Assembly (NCBI GenBank): GCA_031285105.1
Contig: JAITWV010000213.1
Location: 1 to 9,823, forward strand
DNA from: Streptococcaceae bacterium
GTDB lineage: Bacteria; Bacillota; Bacilli; Lactobacillales; Streptococcaceae
DNA: 9,823 bases
Direction: 5' to 3'
Part shown: one piece after another, positions 1 through 6,351 of the stretch
How the letters are laid out: every line of letters begins with the position of its first letter
How positions within the stretch are numbered: position 1 is the stretch's first letter
Position numbers and translations under genes: made by a program
Notes under the pieces: generated by a model
What the model was told of the DNA's origin: nothing
Seen by the model: only the letters and a program-made list of their open reading frames with translations
Databases searched by the model: none

Positions 1-13
1 ATTCAAAATAGAA

Positions 14-79
14 TTTCAATAAGGCAAAATCATCAATTCAATAAGGCAAAATTACTTTTTGGCCTTATTGAATTTTTTT
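14..79 (+). terminator. Intrinsic terminator with duplicated 5' arm
   Basis: A 13-bp perfect stem pairs 35-47 with 62-74. It can extend by four A-T pairs (48-51 with 57-60) past a bulged G61, and a run of seven T (73-79) follows. This is a Rho-independent terminator reading rightward, presumably for a gene ending left of the window. The 16-base word TTCAATAAGGCAAAAT occurs at 15-30 and again at 37-52, so the left arm is present twice with a 22-base period. On the minus strand the same stem could help end the MFS transcript, but the T-tract there is poor. No better terminator for the MFS gene was seen between 80 and 164. Confidence 0.7.
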
Positions 80-164
80 GCGTGAAAAAGCCCATACCTA
101 AGCCAATCTTAAAGTAGAACGCTTATCGTCTTGGAATCGAAAGTGATTTTTCTTATTTGTTATT

Positions 165-1325
165 TTATTTTTGTTTTCGTCCATGAAGCAAGTGATAAAT
201 AAATGTAATCGATAAAGTAAATATAGCGACAATGAAATACAAATTACGATAGCCAACTAATGGCAAAAGTGCTCCTAAAATAAAAGGACCGACACCAACG
301 CCAATATCCATTAAGCCAAAAAAGGTTGAAGTAGCTGAACCAATATTATTAGCTTTACTTAAGCGAATGGCAATTGCTTGTCCAAATGGTGAAAAAGAAC
401 CAAATCCTAAACCAATAATGGCAGCTGAAATTAATAAAGTAACAGTTGAATGGGCACTTGCAATTAAAAATAAACCAAGGGCAAATAAAACAAATACTGG
501 ATAAAGAACGATATTATCTCCCTTGGCGTCAAAAAGTCGACCTGTAATCGGACGTGAGATTAAAATAAAAATTGCATAAACGACAAAAAAAGTTGAACCT
601 GCTTGAACAAGCTGAATATTTTGCGTATAGCCAGCTAAAAAACTAAGAATACTTGAAAAAGCTACTCCTGTTAATAAAGCAACAAAGGCAATAGGTAAGG
701 CATTTTTTTCAAATAATTGAGAAAATTTAAAAGAAAGTCTCTTTTTGGTATCCAATGTTTCTTTTGGTAATTTTAAAAAGAAAATGCCAATAATGGACAT
801 AAATAATAAAATGCTTGATAAATGCAAAATAGCTGTAAAATCCCAATTATTATAAAGAAAAATACTTAAAAATGGACCAAGTGCTGATGCTAATGTGACG
901 GATAAAGAATAATAACCAATCCCTTCACCGCGACGACTTTTGGGCACGATTGTTCCTGCAACTGTCCCTGAGGCTGTTTGAGCAATTCCAAAACCAACCC
1001 CGTGAAATAAGCGAACAATTAACAATAAATAGATGTTATGTAATAAATAATAACCTAAAAGAAAGACTAAAAACCATGTTGCTCCTAAAAAAAGCATTTT
1101 ACGTTTGCCCCACTTACTAAGCATTTGCCCTGTCCATAGACGTCCAACGAAACTGCCAATGACAAAAATACCTGATAACATACCTGCTAAGGATGCGGGT
1201 GCATGATAGTTTTTCATCGCAACCGATCCGATAATTACGGTTAATAAGTAAAAGACAAATAAAAAGATAAAATTTAATAACATATTTACGACAAAAGTTT
1301 CAGTCCATAGTTTTTCTTTTTTCAT
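165..1325 (-). CDS. MFS transporter, drug-efflux-like, 12 TM
   Basis: This is a 386-residue major facilitator superfamily permease of normal length, built almost entirely of hydrophobic membrane segments in two halves around a polar loop near residues 187-207. The loop after TM2 carries MFS motif A as GRLWTGQMLSKWGKRK (61-76), and a degenerate second copy, GRLFDAKGDN, lies at 262-271 in the C-terminal half. A glycine/proline patch in TM5 (LASALGPF, 145-152) resembles the antiporter motif C of proton-coupled drug exporters. RRGEGIGYYSL (131-141) is also typical of this efflux-like group. The family exports small molecules using the proton gradient; the substrate cannot be read from sequence. 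The start is the ATG at 1325, with only a weak Shine-Dalgarno (GAAAG). It has its own promoter, downstream of the neighbouring regulator's terminator, so it is probably a separate transcription unit. Drug efflux is an inference; sugar or metabolite export is possible. Confidence 0.85.
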   Translation of the reverse strand: MKKEKLWTETFVVNMLLNFIFLFVFYLLTVIIGSVAMKNYHAPASLAGMLSGIFVIGSFVGRLWTGQMLSKWGKRKMLFLGATWFLVFLLGYYLLHNIYLLLIVRLFHGVGFGIAQTASGTVAGTIVPKSRRGEGIGYYSLSVTLASALGPFLSIFLYNNWDFTAILHLSSILLFMSIIGIFFLKLPKETLDTKKRLSFKFSQLFEKNALPIAFVALLTGVAFSSILSFLAGYTQNIQLVQAGSTFFVVYAIFILISRPITGRLFDAKGDNIVLYPVFVLFALGLFLIASAHSTVTLLISAAIIGLGFGSFSPFGQAIAIRLSKANNIGSATSTFFGLMDIGVGVGPFILGALLPLVGYRNLYFIVAIFTLSITFIYHLLHGRKQK

Positions 1326-1356
1326 TTTTAGCCAACTTTCAATTAATATTTTTATG

Positions 1357-1385
1357 ATTATACACTGAATTTATGAAAAACAGAT
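1357..1385 (-). promoter_or_regulatory. Candidate promoter of the MFS gene
   Basis: On the minus strand a perfect TATAAT lies at 1362-1357, about 32 bases before the MFS start codon. The -35 region (about 1380-1385, ATCTGT) is poor, so an activator may be needed. The site lies just downstream of the terminator at 1412-1440, which fits an independent transcript for the MFS gene. Confidence 0.5.
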
Positions 1386-1411
1386 TGATGAGCTATTAAA
1401 GAATTACACAT

Positions 1412-1440
1412 AAAAAAGCGACTAATTCAAAACTAGCCAC
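1412..1440 (-). terminator. Intrinsic terminator of the first Mga-family gene
   Basis: On the minus strand, 1440-1431 (GTGGCTAGTT) pairs with 1427-1418 (AATTAGTCGC) in a 10-bp stem that includes G-U pairs. The loop is three bases and six T follow (1417-1412). The stem contains the TAG stop codon of the regulator (1435-1433), so termination occurs directly at the end of the gene and separates it from the MFS gene. Confidence 0.8.
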
Positions 1441-2938
1441 CTTTTTCTTGATTTGCCAAGCGTTTTCTCAATAATTGTTCAGTCAAATGTAAATGCAAGC
1501 GAATATATTCTTCTTGTCCATAAGAAATTCCCCAAAAATACTGTGGAACATCTGGAAAATTTTCGCTAAATTGATTAGAAGAATGGATTACTAAGTCATA
1601 TTGATTTGAACAATCATAGTTAAATTTTTCGACAACTACATGTTTCATTTGCTCTAATTCGTATTTTAAGCGTAATGAATAATAATTCATGGTATCCATC
1701 GCAATACCAACTGTAAATTTCTTTGGTGTTGTTTCTAATGGCTGAAGAAATGCTTGATAAAACTGATAAAATTTTTCGACAAATCGTTTTTTACTTACTT
1801 TTTGTCCTAAATAGACGATTTCTTTTGGAGAGTTTTCATAAAATTCATTCAGAATTTGTTTTACTTGGCAGTCTTTTTTATCAATGGAAGATAGTTTTAC
1901 CAAAAAAGAATCGGGTGTTACTAAAGAAGTGGTAAAACAGTAAAGTTTAAATATTTCAAATAAAAGTTCACTATGCAAAGCATCTTGTGTTTTCTTATCA
2001 TCTGGCAGTAAACGTTCTTGTCCAAATAAATTAAAAAGGGCATTGGTTAAACGAATCATTGGATGATGTGCCTGTCGTTTTACATCAACGCCTAATAAAT
2101 CAGCGACAGGCACATTTCTTTTTCGAACATAACGTAACAAAGAAATCAAAAGCCAAGAAGTCATATGATGTTGAAAATCGTCCATATTATCAAAATAAGG
2201 TAAAATAGAAAAATCTAGCTGTTGATAACCAGGTGTTGCTTTTATTAGATGTAAACACTGTTTGGAAGGTGTGTAACGTTTGCCTTGTTGGTACCTTTGA
2301 TAATGAATGAATACCCCCCAATTTGCAGCAACCGGATTATTTGTTTTTGGCGTCCAGTCAATGCATCTATGGAAAGCTTTGGTTAATTCATTATAATTTT
2401 CCACTGGATGAATAAATGGCCAATAATTCCCCTGAATGCCCGTCCAGCTCACATGAACCAAAAACTGACAAATGGCAAATTCATCTCCAACAATATTTAC
2501 CGGATGATGCGTAAATCGTAAGGAAAATGGTTGAAGAAATTTATTTAACGGGCGCATTAAACGAGCTAAAGTACTTTTTGAGATAGCCAAACGTTCACAA
2601 AAATGTTGAATTTCTTCTTGTCCATCATTAATAATTGATAATATGTACTGAAAAGGCACAGAGTTTCTTAAAAGGTGCGCTCGGTAACTATCAACTTTAG
2701 GCAGACAATTGCTATGTTCAACTTTTCCACCTGTTTGCACAAATGGTTGATGAATGAAAGATGCTTGAAATAAGTCTTCTTCAATTTCTTTAAATAACCG
2801 GGTTGCCTGCCCAAAGTTAAACTTATTTGTTTGTGCTAAGTCATAAACTCGGTAAATTCCTAAAGGTTGTTGGAGCAAATATTTGTATAAACAGATTTTA
2901 TTTTGAACGAAATCGGTAAAAAATAATTCATCAAACAT
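1433..2938 (-). CDS. Mga/MafR-family transcriptional regulator (copy 1)
   Basis: This 501-residue protein has the layout of the Mga family of PTS-linked virulence and metabolism regulators (Mga of Streptococcus pyogenes, MafR of Enterococcus faecalis, AtxA of Bacillus anthracis). An N-terminal winged-helix region covers about residues 1-65. A second helix-turn-helix of the Mga type covers about 96-155 and includes CERLAISKSTLARLMRPL. A PRD-like helical middle covers about 160-400 and includes RYVRKRNVP at 269-277. A C-terminal EIIB-like fold covers about 407-472 (FTVGIAMD, YDLVIHSS, YFWGISYG). The family acts as a cytoplasmic DNA-binding protein whose activity can be tuned by PTS phosphorylation of PRD histidines; which histidines matter here is not visible. 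The start ATG at 2938 has an AAAAGGA ribosome binding site (2953-2947) at good spacing. The gene lies 74 bases after its paralogue on the same strand. Its targets are unknown; the MFS gene is the nearest candidate. Confidence 0.88.
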   Translation of the reverse strand: MFDELFFTDFVQNKICLYKYLLQQPLGIYRVYDLAQTNKFNFGQATRLFKEIEEDLFQASFIHQPFVQTGGKVEHSNCLPKVDSYRAHLLRNSVPFQYILSIINDGQEEIQHFCERLAISKSTLARLMRPLNKFLQPFSLRFTHHPVNIVGDEFAICQFLVHVSWTGIQGNYWPFIHPVENYNELTKAFHRCIDWTPKTNNPVAANWGVFIHYQRYQQGKRYTPSKQCLHLIKATPGYQQLDFSILPYFDNMDDFQHHMTSWLLISLLRYVRKRNVPVADLLGVDVKRQAHHPMIRLTNALFNLFGQERLLPDDKKTQDALHSELLFEIFKLYCFTTSLVTPDSFLVKLSSIDKKDCQVKQILNEFYENSPKEIVYLGQKVSKKRFVEKFYQFYQAFLQPLETTPKKFTVGIAMDTMNYYSLRLKYELEQMKHVVVEKFNYDCSNQYDLVIHSSNQFSENFPDVPQYFWGISYGQEEYIRLHLHLTEQLLRKRLANQEKGG

Positions 2939-2971
2939 GCAATCAGTCCTTTTAATAGAATGTATATTAAT

Positions 2972-3000
2972 ATTATAGCATACTGATTTTTGCTTGCCGA
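2972..3000 (-). promoter_or_regulatory. Candidate extended -10 promoter of Mga copy 1
   Basis: On the minus strand TATAAT lies at 2977-2972, preceded by TGC, which makes an extended -10. A partial -35 (TCGGCA, 3000-2995) sits at exactly 17 bases. It lies in the 74-base gap after the upstream paralogue, where no terminator is visible. Copy 1 may therefore be transcribed both from here and by read-through from copy 2. Confidence 0.6.
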
Positions 3001-3012
3001 TGACAAAATAAT

Positions 3013-4530
3013 TTAGGCAAATTTGCTTTTTTCGACTTGTTTATTGATTACTTTTCGTTTGGATAAAATCAACTCAATGGCTTTTGCGCACAATTGCAAA
3101 ATTTCCGCTTCACCATAAGTTACTCCCCAAAAATAGTTAGGTGTTTTAGGATATTTCTTTGTAAAAACACTTGATGCGTGAATGACTAAATCATAATTTT
3201 CGACTTGATGTTTTTTGAAATGCTCAATCGTAACATGTTCCATCTTATTTAATTCTTTCATGATACGCTGTTTGAAAAAGTGACTTTGTTCCATAGAAAT
3301 GCCAATTTTGATTGTGGTTTGTAATTGTGTTTGTTCACGAATACATTCTTCATAAAAACATTTAAAATTTTGCACAAATTGTTCTTTACTGATTGTTTGT
3401 TTGAAAAAAAGAATGGAGCTTGGTTGAGTGTCGTAGAATTGTTCTAATAAAAGCGTGACAATATTATTTTTCTTTTCAATATTGGCTTTTTTCTTCCAAA
3501 AACGTTCTGGTCGACAAAGGTTAGAAGACAAACAATAAAGCTTAAAAACTTCAAAAACTGTTTCATTATAAAGCTCTTCACGTTCTTTGATGTCTTCATG
3601 AACTAGATGTCTTTGGCAAAATAAATCAAAAATATCATCAGCCAAGCGAAAAATCGGGTGAAAAGAGTTCATTTTCATATTTAAGCCTAAAACGTGCGTG
3701 AAAGGAATGTTGCGTTTTCTAATATGACGCATGGTGGAAAGTAAAACCCAACAAGCTGTTTCATTGCGCCAATTTTTCAAGGTTTGATAATATTGCTGTG
3801 TTTGCGGAACAATTCGTCCATAAGCAGGCATATCTTGAATAAATTCTTGAAAGCGATCAGGAATTTGGAAGTGGTGACCTTGTAAGTAACGTGTGTAAAA
3901 AATATTGGTTCCCCAAATCGCTGCTAATGAACTACCAGCATTATTATTATTAATACAACGACAAAATGCCTCAGCCAATTCGGCATTTTGCTCAATACTT
4001 CGCACAAAAGGCCAATAATTTCCTTGCACACCAATCCAAGTAGCATGAACTAAAAAGTGACGAATAGAAAATTCTTCGCCAACAATATTAATCGGTGTGC
4101 GAGTAAAGCGTAAATCAAATTGTTTAATAAATTTACTCAAAGGACGCATATTCCTTGATAATTTACTCTCAGAAATATCCATACGCATGCAAAAATCAAC
4201 AATATCTTCCTTTCCATCATTAATAATCGACAATATGTATTGAAAAGCGATCGAATCTTTTAGCAAGTAAGCTCGAAATTGATCTGCTTTTGGTAACCCT
4301 CTTTGAATTTGAATTTTTCCACCAGCTACTAATAAATCTTGCTGGTAAAAATTTGCCTTCTTTAAATCTTCTTCAATTTCTCTAACCACTCGAGTACCTT
4401 GATGAAAATTTAGTTCATGTTGAATAATCAAGTCTTGCAAACGATGTAAACCAGTCGGTAGCTCACTAAGATATTGATAAACAGAAATTTTAGAACAAAC
4501 TAAATCTGAAAAGAACAAAGTATCATACAT
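3013..4530 (-). CDS. Mga/MafR-family transcriptional regulator (copy 2)
   Basis: This 505-residue paralogue of the next gene has the same architecture. The N-terminal winged helix covers about 1-65, and the Mga-type HTH about 96-155 with FCMRMDISESKLSRNMRPL. The PRD-like middle includes RHIRKRNIP (268-276). The EIIB-like C-terminus covers about 407-473 (IKIGISME, YDLVIHAS, YFWGVTYG). In an ungapped hand alignment, 99 of the first 185 residues match copy 1 (about 54%). The strongest block is around FQYILSIINDG, RFT-P-NIVG and QGNYWPF. Conservation of the DNA-binding region suggests overlapping but not identical targets. The ATG at 4530 is preceded by AAAGGGGG (4547-4540), nine bases upstream. 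The gene is divergent from the LCP gene across a 319-base AT-rich region, a common position for an autoregulator or regulator of the neighbour; that role is inference. Confidence 0.88.
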   Translation of the reverse strand: MYDTLFFSDLVCSKISVYQYLSELPTGLHRLQDLIIQHELNFHQGTRVVREIEEDLKKANFYQQDLLVAGGKIQIQRGLPKADQFRAYLLKDSIAFQYILSIINDGKEDIVDFCMRMDISESKLSRNMRPLSKFIKQFDLRFTRTPINIVGEEFSIRHFLVHATWIGVQGNYWPFVRSIEQNAELAEAFCRCINNNNAGSSLAAIWGTNIFYTRYLQGHHFQIPDRFQEFIQDMPAYGRIVPQTQQYYQTLKNWRNETACWVLLSTMRHIRKRNIPFTHVLGLNMKMNSFHPIFRLADDIFDLFCQRHLVHEDIKEREELYNETVFEVFKLYCLSSNLCRPERFWKKKANIEKKNNIVTLLLEQFYDTQPSSILFFKQTISKEQFVQNFKCFYEECIREQTQLQTTIKIGISMEQSHFFKQRIMKELNKMEHVTIEHFKKHQVENYDLVIHASSVFTKKYPKTPNYFWGVTYGEAEILQLCAKAIELILSKRKVINKQVEKSKFA

Positions 4531-4589
4531 AATAATTTTCCCCCTTTAAAAATGCAAAATAGTTAAATAAATCGCTGTTCTTTAAATAA

Positions 4590-4598
4590 AATATAACA
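4590..4598 (-). promoter_or_regulatory. Candidate extended -10 of Mga copy 2
   Basis: On the minus strand TGT precedes TATATT (4595-4590), an extended -10 with five of six consensus bases. No convincing -35 lies 16-18 bases upstream. It is 60 bases before the start codon. The composition of the region makes chance matches likely, so confidence is limited. Confidence 0.4.
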
Positions 4599-4758
4599 TA
4601 ATTAAAAGAATAAAATTAAAATAAAATGAGCTATTAAAAATAATTTATTTTTAAAAAGTCATTTTCGCAAATTGTAAAAGAAAAGTTGTAATATTTGACA
4701 TTTGAGGTAGACAGTTCTTAACATTTTTTTTACTTTGTCTAAGAATCTATGGAATATA

Positions 4759-4787
4759 TTGACAGAAAGCATGAAAGATAATAGTAT
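4759..4787 (+). promoter_or_regulatory. Candidate promoter of the LCP gene
   Basis: A perfect TTGACA at 4759-4764 is followed, after 17 bases, by TAGTAT (4782-4787, four of six consensus). Transcription would begin near 4794 and leave a leader of roughly 55 bases. A second TTGACA at 4695-4700 with TAACAT (4719-4724, 18-base spacer) is a possible weaker upstream promoter. Confidence 0.5.
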
Positions 4788-4849
4788 AGTAACGCACTTA
4801 TGAATATTGTAACAAATTGTATTTGGCTATAATACAAGAAGGAGTTTTT

Positions 4850-5998
4850 ATGAGTAAGAAATCAAAACAAAATTATGAACAACTTTTAGATAATGTTTCT
4901 TCTAGAAGTGAGTTAAAAAAATTAAACAAAAAATATAAAGCAAATGGCAAAAAACGTCGTAAAAAATTACCGTGGGTATTGTTGACTATTTTCTTATTAA
5001 TTGGCTTACCAAGTTCTTATTTTGCCTATACCTTTACACAGGCTTTGAATGGGAAAGCAACACCAAGCATTATTCCATTTACTCAAAGCGCAAAAGCAAA
5101 AGAAGACAATACCATTCCAGATGTAAAACGTCCGAAAGTTGAAACATTTAATGGGGTGACTAGTGCCAATGGGGCGAATAATATTTTGATTTTTGGTCAA
5201 GATGAAGCAGCGGGCAATTCTGATTCAATTATGATTTTGCAATTAGATGGACCAAGCGGAAAACCAAAATTGCTTTCGATTGCTCGTGACACTTTGGTTC
5301 GAATTCCAGGAACAGACGGTCTACAAAAAATCAATGCAGCTTACGCACTAGGCGCTCAAACAAATGAAGGTGCAGAGCTTTTACGGGAAACCATCGCCCA
5401 AAATTTTGGCATTGATTTAAAATATTATGCAACCGTGAACTTTACAACCTTTGCTGAGGTAATTGATGCTTTGTTCCCAGATAAATTAGCAGTGAATGCT
5501 AAGTTTGCAACAATTGATGGACAAGCGGTAAATTCAGTTGAAGTTCCAGATGATTTAAATGCGCAAAAAGATGAATATGGCAATATCATCAATATACCAA
5601 CGCAAACGATCAATCAAGGCGAGCAAAAAATGGATGGACGCACATTATTAAACTATGCACGTTTTCGTCATGATGATGACAATGATTTTGGTCGTATGAA
5701 ACGCCAACAGCAAGTATTGTCAATTTTAATGAAAGAACTGCAAAATCCAGCGACAATCCTTCGTTTAGGAACAGCAGCAGGAACAGCTTTAAAATATGTC
5801 GCAACAGATGTGCCAAATGATTTTATTATCAAACAAGCCACACATCTAGCCACAGCAGGTGGAAATTTTGAAAAATTAACTGTTCCTCAACCAGATACTT
5901 ATCAAGATCAATTAGATATCTATGGTGGTTCAGGATTAAAAATTACCGACTCTCAAGGAACAATGGATGCAATCAACTCATTTTTAGAACAACAATAA
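4850..5998 (+). CDS. LytR-CpsA-Psr (LCP) family cell-wall protein
   Basis: This is a 382-residue membrane-anchored LCP protein. Family members transfer undecaprenyl-linked glycopolymers such as wall teichoic acids or capsule onto peptidoglycan at the outer membrane face. A lysine/arginine-rich cytoplasmic tail (about 1-40) precedes one membrane helix (about 41-61), and the rest is extracellular. LCP motifs follow in order: NILIFGQD (111-118), SDSIMIL (124-130), LLSIARDTLVRIPG (141-154), KINAAYA (160-166), and YARFRHDDDNDFGRMKRQQQVL with its Arg pair (269-290). Where the family usually has Arg before Ser/Thr-Asp-Thr/Ser, this protein has Asn123. The chosen start is the ATG at 4850, because AAGGAG at 4839-4844 sits five bases upstream; an in-frame TTG at 4817 would add 11 residues but has no such site. 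The gene is monocistronic, with its own promoter and terminator. Which glycopolymer it handles, and whether it is Psr-like, cannot be told. Confidence 0.9.
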   Translation: MSKKSKQNYEQLLDNVSSRSELKKLNKKYKANGKKRRKKLPWVLLTIFLLIGLPSSYFAYTFTQALNGKATPSIIPFTQSAKAKEDNTIPDVKRPKVETFNGVTSANGANNILIFGQDEAAGNSDSIMILQLDGPSGKPKLLSIARDTLVRIPGTDGLQKINAAYALGAQTNEGAELLRETIAQNFGIDLKYYATVNFTTFAEVIDALFPDKLAVNAKFATIDGQAVNSVEVPDDLNAQKDEYGNIINIPTQTINQGEQKMDGRTLLNYARFRHDDDNDFGRMKRQQQVLSILMKELQNPATILRLGTAAGTALKYVATDVPNDFIIKQATHLATAGGNFEKLTVPQPDTYQDQLDIYGGSGLKITDSQGTMDAINSFLEQQ

Positions 5999-6001
5999 CC
6001 A

Positions 6002-6040
6002 AAAAATGCGCTGGAATTTAATACTCAGCGCATTTTTATA
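6002..6040 (+). terminator. Intrinsic terminator of the LCP gene
   Basis: A 12-bp stem pairs 6002-6013 with 6026-6037, with core ATGCGCTG/CAGCGCAT flanked by A-T pairs. The loop is 12 bases and the 3' arm ends in T-rich sequence. It starts four bases after the stop codon and isolates the LCP gene from the T-box operon. Confidence 0.85.
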
Positions 6041-6052
6041 TTGTATAATTGT

Positions 6053-6080
6053 TTGTTTTTTTCATTATTTATGCTAAAAT
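6053..6080 (+). promoter_or_regulatory. Candidate promoter of the glyQS operon
   Basis: An extended -10 (TGC then TAAAAT, 6072-6080) has a weak TTGTTT at 6053-6058 with a 16-base spacer. The predicted start near 6087 lies just before the first strand of the T-box leader, which supports the assignment. Confidence 0.55.
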
Positions 6081-6086
6081 TCAAAG

Positions 6087-6304
6087 TAAATTCACAATGA
6101 AAAAGAAAAGTAGCTTCTATCAACAATTTTAAGCGAGTTCGGGATAGTGTAAGCCGAATAAATTGGATAAAAGCAAAAGGCACTTTGGAGTGAAGTAGAT
6201 GAGGTGTCCGAGATAATTTATTTTCGGAAAACTGGGTGGAACCGCGGATTTGATTTTCAAACTCGTCCTAGTATCAATTTATTTGGTATGAGTACGGGTT
6301 TTTT
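6087..6304 (+). ncRNA. Glycine T-box riboswitch leader of glyQS
   Basis: The leader has the conserved T-box GGGTGGAACCGCG at 6234-6246. Stem I closes with TTCAC (6091-6095) and GTGAA (6190-6194). It includes CAATTT/AAATTG (6124-6129 with 6160-6165) and a distal hairpin TTCGG/CCGAA (6138-6142 with 6154-6158) preceded by the usual GCGAG element. On the 3' side of the internal loop sits GGC (6179-6181) followed by A, the likely specifier codon for glycine, matching the downstream genes. A short stem III pairs 6207-6211 with 6224-6228. In T-box RNAs, uncharged tRNA pairs with the specifier and with the T-box bulge to stabilise the antiterminator. Here ACTGGG (6231-6236) can pair with CCTAGT (6267-6272), which competes with the terminator. 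Pairings were worked out by eye. Confidence 0.93.
6259..6304 (+). terminator. Regulated terminator of the T-box leader
   Basis: Bases 6259-6275 pair with 6285-6301 through a nine-base loop, with two mismatches and several G-U pairs. The T-run extends to 6304. The 5' arm overlaps the antiterminator segment at 6267-6272, so the two structures exclude each other: the gene is off with charged tRNA-Gly and on with uncharged tRNA-Gly. Confidence 0.8.
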
Positions 6305-6351
6305 GCTATGCTCCTTATGGTTTTCCATACTCATAAGAAAGAGGAAAGAAT

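Larger units (their letters stand above)
4531..4849. promoter_or_regulatory. AT-rich divergent regulatory region
   Basis: This 319-base stretch has no credible gene. It is very AT-rich with many short A- and T-runs, especially 4551-4670, a composition that often gives intrinsic DNA curvature. It carries the leftward promoter for Mga copy 2 and one or two rightward promoters for the LCP gene. MafR of E. faecalis is reported to favour curved AT-rich DNA, so this is a plausible binding region for the regulators encoded here. No clear operator palindrome or RNA structure was seen. Confidence 0.5.

Noticed and set aside
3017..3026. Perfect palindrome GCAAATTTGC followed by T-run
   Set aside because: It lies in the last codons of Mga copy 2, has no loop, and the T-run reads antisense to the gene, so it is not a credible terminator.
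4828..4833. TATAAT just before the LCP gene
   Set aside because: Transcription would start at or inside the ribosome binding site, leaving almost no leader, and no -35 is suitably placed.
4817..4849. In-frame TTG start giving 11 extra residues on the LCP protein
   Set aside because: No ribosome site precedes the TTG, while the ATG at 4850 has AAGGAG five bases upstream. The extra codons run through that ribosome site.
6044..6049. TATAAT between the LCP terminator and the T-box
   Set aside because: The matching -35 position falls inside the terminator hairpin with no resemblance to TTGACA. The extended -10 at 6072-6080 fits the T-box 5' end better.
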